DNA of 64,000 nt, taken from assembly GCF_030052815.1 (NCBI RefSeq), contig NC_079496.1, positions 37,411,593 to 37,475,592 on the forward strand, read 5' to 3'. Origin of the DNA: Hevea brasiliensis. Taxonomy: Eukaryota; Streptophyta; Magnoliopsida; Malpighiales; Euphorbiaceae. The notes below the pieces were generated by a model. The model saw nothing but the letters and a program-made list of their open reading frames with translations, was not told the DNA's origin and made no database searches. Of the stretch, positions 37,423 to 46,884 are shown piece after piece (positions within the stretch are counted from its first letter, which is position 1; every line of letters begins with the position of its first letter). The position numbers were made by a program, and so were the translations under genes.

Positions 37423-37597
37423 CTGAATGAATAAAAATGGAACATATTATAAGAATGAAATTCAAAAGGAAAGAATTGGATTTAAACTGCGCTATTAATT
37501 CATTAATATTTATGCCATAAGAAAAAGGTCCATTTACAGTATTACACTTGTCACCATGGACAAAATGATCAAGTGTAGATAACCAAAGGTACTTTAC
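37423..37597 (-). other. Putative 175-nt intron between Ogre pro and RT
   Basis: On the minus strand the donor CGA|GTAAAGTACC (GT at 37597-37596) overlaps the pro stop codon. The acceptor is TTTTTATTCATTCAG|GACC, with AG at 37424-37423 and a T-rich tract before it. Splicing would leave two bases of a codon on one side and one on the other, joining pro to RT exactly in frame and removing all stops between them. Ogre elements are known to have an intron at this place. Confidence 0.8.
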
Positions 37598-39279
37598 TCG
37601 AAATTGAGTACAGGGATGTCTTCTGCCATCCAGTTGTCTAGTTCCTGCCCCTCAGCTATCGGTGAGACTAGAGCTTCATACAAGGGATCCAGGTAGATGA
37701 CTTCGATGGATGGTTCATCAGGTGATTCTTCCACCTCTACCAGATTTTCAATGACCGGTTTAGTGAAGACTTCTGTGATTCTCGGGACTACTTTCATCTT
37801 TCCCATTTTCTGATCGAATCTCTGATCCCGAAGTGTTTTCCTCATCCAGAACCGTCCATCCGTAAGGGCATCTTCCTCATAACCCAAACCACAGTAACCT
37901 ATCTTCTGAATAGCCGGTATAGGTTCAACGATCCCTTGCAATGCGGTGCCCAAGCCTTTGCCCTCCTGATATCCATTCTTTGACATCACTTTGGCCACCA
38001 TAGCCATAGCCCCTCCACTTCCGATTTCTTGTAACTCAAGGGCCTGGAAGGAGCTTTCCAACGACTCCTCAGCTGCTTCCACATAAGGGAGTGATTGTGG
38101 CTTGGTGACTAGCAAGGCCTCCTCTCCTTTCACTGTGATGATTTTGCCGTCCATAATATATTTGATCTTTTGGTGCAAAGTTGAAGGAACGGCGTTCGCA
38201 GAATGGATCCAAGGCCTCCCCAACAACATAGTGTAGGCCGGCTCAATGTTCATCACCTGAAACGTGATGTTGAAAGTACATGCACCGACTTGGATTGGCA
38301 AGTCAATGTCTCCCAGCACTTCTCTCCTTGTACCGTCGAAGGCTCTCACCACCATAGCACTCTGACGTATATCAGATTGGTCAACCGGCAACCTGGCCAA
38401 GGTGGTATTAGGCAGTACATTAAGAGCTGACCCGTTACCAATAAGTACCTTGGCTACTATACAACCCTTACACTTCACTGTTACATGCAGAGCTTTAGTG
38501 TGCCTTAAACCCGCAGGGTCTATCTCGTCCTCTGAGAAAGTAACAAAACTGGATGTCTGAATTTGTCCCACTATCTTCTCAAACTGCCCCAGAGTAATGT
38601 CGAGGTTTACAAAGGCCTGATCCAGGATTCTCTGCAAGGCTTGTCGGTGCACTTCCGAACTCAAGATCAGCGATAACAGCGAAATTCGGGCAGGTATTTT
38701 TCTCAACTGCTCCACAACATCATACTCGCTCTGTTTCATTATTTGGAGCAGCAGTTCCTCCTCTTCTTTATGCTCAGCAGGTTCTACTTCCCCTGTCTTC
38801 TCAACCTCCTCTTCTGCATTCTTCAATGAGTCTCCCATCTTTACTTTCCCTTTTTTCTTTTCTTTTCCTTCGTTCACGTAACACCTTCCACTTCGAGTTA
38901 TAAACTCAACTTCTTGCTCATGCGAGGAGGATTTTGTGGTAGTGACAGGTTGAGGATTATCCTGGGGGGTAACACTGGTGGTAGGTCTGGCATAACTCAT
39001 CTGAAAGTGTTCATGAGGAGTGAAACATGGCTTAGGAGGTGCCGGGGGTGAAGCAAGGCTAGGAGCTGGTGTACTGCTTGACGCTCCTTGGGTGAAAACT
39101 TGAAAATTATAGTTCCAAGGTATGGCATGGGTGTTGGTAACGGGGAGCTGAGATGGGGCTCGGATAACCGTTACTGGTGGTGAGGCTACTGGAGGTGAGA
39201 AGGTGATTCTGGGTTTAGAGGTAGAAGCATTCTGGCTGTATCTAGTTGTGTTCACTCCCTCTTCCCTCTTCAACCTCGT
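37598..39279 (-). pseudogene. pol: Ogre protease with G-patch domain
   Basis: The open frame follows gag in the same phase after a single TAG (39280-39282). A Pro-rich linker and a Lys/Glu-rich segment come first. The aspartic protease has its active-site loop at 38425-38450, reading VLIGNGSALNVLP, where the catalytic Asp is expected in place of the first Gly (codon 38437-38439). The flap/end region YTMLLGRPWIHSANAVPSTLH follows. Downstream, 38004-37924 encodes a G-patch: AKVMSKNGYQEGKGLGTALQG. The frame ends at the TAA at 37594-37596, inside the putative intron. The protease would be inactive without the Asp. Confidence 0.9.
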
Positions 39280-41094
39280 CTAGCATCTCAGAACCTTGAG
39301 AGACAACAAGTTCTGAACCTCTTGCCTGAATCCCTCACAGCCCCGCAACTCATGATCAGCTGCCCCTCCATGATAAGGACACCCCGTACCTTCTTCTAAT
39401 CCCGTTACCTGAGGGCAAAGGTAGCCTTCCCTCATTGCCACAGCAAAAATTTCTTTAAAGTAAGGAACCAACTTGTCTACTTCCGGTGTTGATCCTTCTC
39501 CATCAGACTCTATCATATTTACACCACTGCCCGCATTATGGTTAGGCAGTGGGTTTGAGGTAACATTAGGGAGGGAACCATTTCCCTCAATTTTCAGCCA
39601 TCCGTTTCGGATTAAAGCATGCACTCTCCCCCTGAGTGCACCGCAGTTGTCAGTTGAATGCCCTTGTGCCCCTCCATGGTACTCACAACGGGCAGTGGCA
39701 TCATACCACAGGGTATGGCTACTGGATCTGCCCAGAGGAACTAGTACAATTTGGTTTATACCAACAAGGTATCGGTATATTTCACTGAGAGGGAGGGGAA
39801 GAGGTGGATCAGGGTTTCTTGGGGGTCTTGGGTTGTTTTGTGGTGGTCTTGGTTGAGCAGGAGGAGGAGGTGGTCTTAGTTGGAAATTTGTAGGTAAGGA
39901 ATATTGTGGGCGCGGATGTGGATAATTAGGGAAAGGAGGTGGAATGTTTGCGACTGTTTGGCCATGAGGGGGAGGATATGGCCGATAATTGTTTTGAGGG
40001 AATGGGGAATAATTGTTTTGATGGGTGACAAAATGGACATCACCCTCCTTCTTCTTGCCAAAGCTGGCAGTCCTTTTCGCAGGGTTCTTAGCCAACTCCT
40101 GCAACCATCCCATTCTTAGATTGGCCTCTATTCTTTCACCGGCCTGTATGATGTCAGAGAAGCTGTTGAAAGTGTTCCCAATCATCAAATTGAAATAGGG
40201 GGCTTTCAAAGTCTCAATGAACAAAGAGCATAGCTCATTGTCAGTCACCGGAGGGTGTACTTCTGCTGCCTTTTCTCTCCATCTCTGGGCATACTCCTTG
40301 AAGCTTTCCCTGTCCCTCTGCACTAGGTTTTGAAGATCCCTCCTTATGGAGGCCACATCGCAGTTAAATTTGTACTGCTTTAAGAAGGCATCAGCTAAAT
40401 CCTTCCAGGAGCGCAGTTTGCTCCGGTCCAACTGAATACACCACCTCAAAGTTGTCCCGGAGAGGCTCTCATGAAAGAAGTGAACCAGCAGTCTGTTGTC
40501 CTCTGTCAGAGCAGACATCTTGGCGATATAGGTGGCCAAGTGAATACGAGGGTCTGAATTCCCAGTGTACTTGTCGAAATCGGGGACCTTGAATTTGGGT
40601 GGCCCCACCACATCCGGCACTAATCTTAGTGATGCCACGTCGACCGAACCATACATGTTCAGCCCCTTTATTGCTCTCAGTCTCTCTTCTAGAGCAAATA
40701 GTTTCTTATTTTCTTTCATCTTATTTTCCCCTCCCACCGCATGATATGCTCCCCCGGCCTGGAGCTGAGGGGTGGAGTAAACTGGAGGGATTAGGATTGA
40801 AGGGTGAGGCTCGGCATTTGAGACAGCTGGGTAATAAGAGAAAGGCAGGTCATTGTTCATGGCGACCGGATTGACAGTGACTGTCGGGTCCGGGATAGGT
40901 GATTGAAAGGTGAAAGAAGTTGTAGTTTGATGGGGATCCATCGTTGTAGGTGGTGGAGGAGGTAGTGGTAAGCTAGGTTCTACTGTGGGTTTATTCTGGG
41001 ACATTTCCCTCATTAACCTCATAAGTTCTGAGACCTGGTCTTTAAGTTCAGATACTTGCCCTTGTAGGTTTTGTACTTGTTCCTGGTCTTCCAT
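39280..41094 (-). pseudogene. gag: Ogre gag with two CHHC zinc knuckles
   Basis: The likely start is the ATG at 41094 (MEDQEQVQNLQG); the frame is open further upstream to 41400, so a longer N-terminus is possible. A short coiled-coil (QVSELKDQVSELMRLM) is followed by a Pro-rich stretch and the Gag core: FDKYTGNSDPRIHLATYI, DAFLKQYKFN, SFKEYAQRWREKAAEV and LFIETLKAPYF. A Pro-rich linker leads to two related zinc-binding motifs, CEYHGGAQGHSTDNC (about 39640-39690) and CPYHGGAADHELRGC (about 39336-39382), spaced C-X2-H-X5-H-X4-C rather than the usual CCHC. The frame ends KVLRC, TAG, in phase with pro, so the stop is either a mutation or a readthrough site. Confidence 0.9.
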
Positions 41095-41522
41095 TATCTT
41101 CTTTGTCCGGGATCTTGTTAAGTACACTCGCTTGGGTTGAACCGTGTGCTTGGTCAGACTTGCCTTGTTTGAAGCAATGTTGATTTTCTGTAGGGAGTAA
41201 AAAAAGGTTTTTAATGAATTTCGAATTTTGTAAAAAAAACTAAAAGTCCTGGTCTGGACGAAGGATACAGTGGCATTTGGGAGCCAGAATGAAATCTGCG
41301 AAAGGATAATTGCATCAACTTTTTCATGGCATCGTTTGATAGTCTGATTGTGAATGACTGGATTGAATGCGCGTTTATGATACCTGTCCGTATAGCGCAT
41401 TCAATTTTTCATATAACCCTAGCGAGGGAGTTCCTACGGGAGTCATATTATTCATTCACAAATTTGCTAAACAATGGTCTAAAAATCATTTCATTAACTG
41501 AATAATTTGTACACCGTATTCT
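41095..41522 (-). other. Ogre ORF1-gag spacer, no clear gene
   Basis: Between the ORF1 stop and the likely gag start. The gag frame stays open to 41400, and residues TKHTVQPKRVYLTRSRTKK could be translated, so part may belong to Gag. Otherwise nothing is recognised. Confidence 0.5.
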
Positions 41523-43577
41523 TTACATCGGCCTAAGCTCTGGGAGGTTTTTTATAATGAGATGACATTTTCTGAGATACTCATATAACCTTTCTTCTTG
41601 TTTGGCAGGGTTGAATGTTTTTAGAGCATACTCGGATTCAGGTAGGAGTTCTTGCTTTCCCTGTGCTATCGTTCTCTCCAGCTGGTCAACATTCTCTTTC
41701 AGCTCTTGATAGAGAGCAGCTTGTCTTTCTTTCTCCTTCCTTTCCTTAGCACATTCTTTCAAGATATCGTTGATGAGTAGTGCCTGTTCTTTTAATTCGA
41801 GCTTCTTCTTTTTGTTTTCCTGTTTATACTCTTCAACGAGTATCTCTTCGTATTTCATTTTTTCCTGAAGCTTATTATTCTGTGCTTCTACTTCTTTCAT
41901 TACAGCGTGGAGAGAGTTTTTTTCCTTTTCCCACCGTATCTCTTGCTCTTCAAAACCCATCTTTTCGGCCCTTGCCTCTTCCCTGAGCCTTCTTACTTTC
42001 CTCTTGAGAATCTGCTGTTTGTCCTCCAACTGTTTTATTTGTTCTTGCAGTTGCGAGTTTTCGGTGTTTGCCTTTTGTAGTGAGTTTATCAAATGGCTAT
42101 CAGCTTCTTCTAATAGGATATTTCGGCGAGGGTCGCTGTCTTTGAATTCTACAGTTGAGTGTTCTCGGTCCCTGCCAGCCCTCCATTCAAGATAATCGCG
42201 TTTGGCACTTGGACCTTTAGGCGACCTTTCTATCAGAGAGATGTTTTCCCAGGATCTGCGAGCCATTTTCAACCCTTCCTCTTCCTTGAGTTCATGGTAG
42301 AAATGACCTTGGTGATATTCTTCAATGTCGATTCTGGACTGTGTTGAGCCAAACTGCCTCATTACCAATGCCGGAGTGTAACTTGTGTATCCGGTTACTC
42401 CGATTAGGGACACCGACTGATTTCCTCCCGTGTTGATTAAAACGGATTGGCCCGACGCCCACAGCTTCCTTCAACAATAATCATGGCTGTTGAAACTTAA
42501 AATCTGTTCCCGCCACTGCTGTTCATTCTTCGAACTGATTATTAACTGGGTCATCTTCTCGATGGGAGGCTGGTCAAGGTACCAAGTCAATCCCTTTGTC
42601 TCCACAGGGCATATGTGACTAATAATCCAGAGATATAACAATTGAGAACAACACTTGATGGACCCTTTACCCTGTTGTCTGCAGTAGGTAAGGGTTAATA
42701 AGGTCTCCGCAAGAATTGCCGGTATCGGATTGACCTCCTGCCTTTCTACCGCCCAGAATACTTCCACCGTGCTGCAGGTTATGATTCCTAATGGTACCGG
42801 GAACAAAATCAGGCCATAGATTCCTAATGCGAGTGCTACTGAAGCTTGATCCCACTGTTTCTCTTGGAGGTATTGATCTAATCGCTTCTCGAGGTAGGTC
42901 CAATACCATCCATGCGTGTTCCCTTTGACCGTTTCTTTTGACTTTGCCTCCTTCGAAGGAATACCCAACAAATGTGTTAATCATTTCCAGGTCTGCCTAT
43001 GCTCAAGGTGTAGGTAGATCCGATTCTGTGTTGAGTAAGGAATCTCTAGTAATGCCTGATATTCTTCCATAGTGGGAACTGTATCAATGTCATTGAAAGA
43101 GAATACCCCGTACTTAGGATTCCAAACTGACAGCATGGCCTTTAATGCTGGGATTTGGACCTTGACTCGCATTAGGGTTGCAATTTTCCCGTATTTCCTT
43201 TCAAATCGTGCCTTGACCTGATCGGGAAGTGACCTCCATCCATTAGATGCACTCGAGGTCGTTTCATTCGACCTCAATTTTATTCAGATCCCATGGGGGT
43301 AGTAAGCTATCATGTGCCTTGGAAACATTATCTTGTGAGGGTACTGGAGTATGAGTTGATTTGGACCAAAGTTTAGCATTCTGAACTTCTTCTGCCGACT
43401 AACTCGAGGATGCCATGATAAAAATGATGCCTTATCCTTTTCACAGACTCTTGGTTTGATGATGCCTGCAGAAAAACTCGTTAGCAAGATAAATTTGGGT
43501 AATTTTGAATCATACTGTTGGCAGGGTGACACATACACATTTATCAAAGTAGGAAAATGTGCAGGTTTTCTTAACAA
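41523..43577 (-). pseudogene. Ogre ORF1 (extra ORF upstream of gag), three in-frame stops
   Basis: Four open blocks on the minus strand (43577-43284, 43277-42981, 42971-42471, 42413-41523) all lie in one frame, separated only by single TGA codons at 43284-43286, 42981-42983 and 42471-42473. The first two-thirds is a globular part with LKAMLSVWNPKYGVFSFND and PTMEEYQALLEIP, like the plant DUF7745-type ORF1 of Ogre-like elements. The last third is a long Lys/Glu-rich coiled coil (about residues 95-265 of the last block: LQEQIKQLEDKQQILKRKV onward). Function is unknown; the position between LTR and gag is typical of Ogre. The N-terminus is uncertain. Confidence 0.82.
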
Positions 43578-44282
43578 TATGATTCAAGATTACCCTTAAA
43601 AGTAAAAACAAAGTAAAATAAACAGAATAGGGTAAGAGTAAGTATGTCCCTTTTGTCCTAACATAGGGAGATTCCTGATACCGAGTGAGTGCTACCTAAT
43701 TGGATAGTTCTATCTTATAAGATAGCTTACTACGGCTTTCAGCTATTGTGATAGTTTAGCTCAAGGTCTAATTCTCTAAAAGCCACAGGTTCCCAAATTG
43801 CCCCTACTGTAACAGTAGAGCCCCGTTCTATAACCATGATATTATCGGGAAAATTCCACGAGTATCACAGCGGATAGAACAAGTTTCAATCTGAGCAGAA
43901 GCCTTCACGGATACTAACGGGGTAAAACCCACAGGTACCGCTACATGACCCCCTCCTACTTTCCTAAAAGGGTAAAAAAGCCCGGGTATAGGACCGAAGT
44001 GTGTGAGGACATCGTCTGAGTGTTCAGTGTGTGAAGGGACACCTTTACCTCTTCCCAATTCAGGGGGATTTTATTCTTTCCATTTTTTCCTTTTTCCTTT
44101 TTTTTTTCAAAACGAAGAGCACTGTAGGAGGATAAAACAAGCAAAACAAGCAGAACAGTTAGTAGGAATAAACAAAAATTAACACGTAAACTATCGCCGG
44201 ATGAGCCCACCTAACTATAATTTGATTGAAAAATTAAATCTACTTTTTAGACCTCTAGACCGGGATTAAATTCGGATATGAT
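43578..44282 (-). other. Ogre 5' leader, non-coding
   Basis: No recognisable gene. It holds a perfect 16-base palindrome CTATCTTATAAGATAG (43710-43725) and a T-rich tract at 44080-44106. In Ogre-type elements this is the untranslated leader where packaging signals would be expected. Confidence 0.65.
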
Positions 44283-44301
44283 GTCCCCAGTGGAGTCGCC
44301 A
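44283..44301 (-). other. Ogre primer-binding site
   Basis: The minus strand reads TGGCGACTCCACTGGGGAC, three bases after the 5' LTR end. It starts with TGG as needed to pair with a tRNA CCA end. From memory an Arg tRNA primer is used by Ogre; a comparison with tRNA 3' ends would settle it. Confidence 0.78.
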
Positions 44302-44694
44302 AGCTGTCGCAAGGGGTTTTGCAGTCCCCTGAACGAACCCTCACCGAAGTGGGAAAGAGTGAGGAGTCGCCACCTTAGTTTTGAGGGAAACTAAAGAAAA
44401 CCATTTGTGAAAATAGATTGAGATGAAACCACTTCTTGGCAGAGATTCTAGGTTTGGGGTCCGTAAACGGGTGGGGAAGGTGTTAGGCACCCCACCTCGT
44501 CCCTTAATAAGGGTAAGTATATTTAATTTTGCATTAGTTAGGAGGGTTTGAATGGACATGTTAATCCTTTTGACTAAAGGAACATTTGATTTTTCACTAA
44601 ATTTGGATCACCCAGATACATAAGTAAATGAGACAACCTTAGTGAGTTACTGTTGTATGTTAATTTTATTTGAAAGGAATATTTTATTAAAATT

Positions 44695-44910
44695 TAATTT
44701 AAGAATCGAATAAGAACTCTTCTCCGAACTCTTTAATATTTATTAAAATTCTGAGTTGAGACCGGATAAGAACTCTCCTCCGATCTCTATTTAATATTTA
44801 TTAAAATTTTGAGTTGAGACCAGATAAGAACTCTCCTCCGATCTCTATTAAACTATTTGTTAAAAATTTTGAGTTGAGGAACGGATAAAGACTCTCTTCC
44901 GACCTCTTCG
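44695..44910. repeat. 58-bp tandem repeats in Ogre LTR, right copy
   Basis: Counterpart of 17755-17965, with the same number of units and a few substitutions. Confidence 0.85.
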
Positions 44911-45914
44911 TAATTTGGACATAGCCATATATCGTAAGAGTCTAAATTTAAGAGTTCTAGTATTTAAAGGCGCCAAAGGTCGAAATAAGACTTCTTTTAA
45001 CTCGTTGGTACTTTAAGACTAAATAAGGGATGCCGGACTGAATTTCGCTGACCTCCCCTAAGGTCACTTTACCAGTATCCTATCTGTACCCCTTTACTTA
45101 TCTGAGTTTTGATTTTTTATTCCGCCTTATGGCATTATGCCGGATCGCCTTCCATGTCAGCCTAGTGATTCAATTTTGCTATTTCCCTGACATGTTATTT
45201 AGACCCTCTTTTTTTAAAAGAGACACTTTAAACACAGTTACCTACATTTTGCCTAGCTACTTCTACGTAACTCGGGACTAGATAACTTGCGTTCAGAAAT
45301 AATAACGATTAACAAAAGTGTGGGTTAGCCAGCACGGGGGTATACTAGAGCATATCTTTTCTTTGTATTTTTTTTTTAGTGTGACATGAACTTAAAGAAA
45401 ACAACAGGCATAAGAAAGAGAACAAAAGGAAATACGTGAAACGAGAAGTAGAATTAATAAAATGACGATATTAACACTAACCTGTAGGGAGTCGAGTCTA
45501 TTAAACTAAACACAGAATCGCAAAAGGTAGCAAGATTGCAGGTTGGCAGCCGGAGGACTATGGCTTGCCTCGAAATGAAGTGTTCTTTGTTAAAATGTAA
45601 ACAGGTCAAAATAACCAAGCTTGAGTGGAGTTGAGCTTAGACAATATGCATGGAAGTAGAGGAAAACAAAGACAGAAAGTGAGAGTGCCACAGGATAATG
45701 AACGAACTGAAAATGAAAAATTTCAGTATTCAAGAATCCCTTTTTGCAAGAAAACACTTCAGAAAACTAGTTTCAAAAGTTTTTTCTACCAAAAACACCA
45801 AAAAAAAATAGCAGAGTAACAAACTGAATTAAGTTTCAGAGTTATTCCACTATAGTTACTGCCTCTTGTCCGTATATTTTTTTTTTCCGTCCCTTTGAAC
45901 AGTTTTCAGGCAGG

Positions 45915-45922
45915 TATTTATA
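45915..45922 (-). promoter_or_regulatory. Candidate TATA box for the Ogre genomic transcript
   Basis: TATAAATA on the minus strand within CCTATAAATACC. From this 5' LTR it would start the full-length RNA running leftward through R/U5 into ORF1 and gag. Confidence 0.65.
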
Positions 45923-46720
45923 GGAATTGGGTGCTCCCTATGAAGGGTCAGGATTTATTTTGAGGGAGATGGAGGGTCTGGATTTTGAAGGACATGATCG
46001 GATGCTTGAGAATTAAAGAGAACCAAAGTGAACGGCTGAGATTATTCTTCAGAATATTTATCATTTTCTTCTTTCAATCTGACGGTCTCAAATCCTCTTG
46101 TCCGGAGCGATCTGAGGGCTAAGAGCGAAAGGCACTGGTCTTGTCGTCTCCTCTCTTGATCCAAGGGCTCCGGGTTCATCCTTACAAGTGAAATCAACGG
46201 TGGAGATTGGGATGTACAGGACTGTCATGGCATACCCTGGCACCTGTCAGCATTGCGGGCAATTCTTAGGCGTGCGGTGGAGATCTCGTCTGCCATGCTT
46301 TAACTACCTCGGCTCTGATTTTGACGACGGTTATTTGGGATTTGTCTTATTCTTTTTGCCTTCCGATCCCTCCCACGCTCCTATTCCGATCTCTCATGCT
46401 GATCTCCCATCTTTCGATCTCTATTATTCCGATCCCTAGAGATCGCCCAAATGATGTAATCCGATCTTTTGGAAATAAAAGTCAATTATCATCTTATCAT
46501 TATTGCATTGATTATTTTCCGATCTCTGATGTGTTTATCCGATCTGGTTCCCAACTGAACAACCCTTAACTGATCTGCAATTTGAAACATTTATCTTAAT
46601 ATGCCGATCTCTAATTAGCCGTTCTCTTTATGAAATTTGAGAGACGTGTCAGAACAGCTGGCAAATCCCGTTAACCGATGCATTGCCTCGGACATCGTGA
46701 GCATTAAATGCTCGGACGAG

Positions 46721-46730
46721 TATAAATAGG
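46721..46730 (+). promoter_or_regulatory. Candidate TATA box for antisense LTR gene (right LTR)
   Basis: TATAAATAGG, 155 bases before the ATG at 46885. The whole segment 46640-46885 is nearly identical to the left copy. Confidence 0.68.
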
Positions 46731-46884
46731 GGTAGGGGTTAGCCAGTTTCTTACTTATGCCATTTTCTATCTCTCGCAAGCAATTCCAAAACTCTCCCGA
46801 TTTTCAAGCTCTTCCGACTCCGTTCAAGCTCCAGTAAGGGTTTTAATCCTTCTTTTAGCTTTAAGTTCTTTGTTTTCCTTAAAA

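Noticed and set aside
35599..40119. Plus-strand open frames opposite Ogre RT, protease and gag
   Set aside because: They are mirror frames of well-supported minus-strand domains with no motifs of their own.
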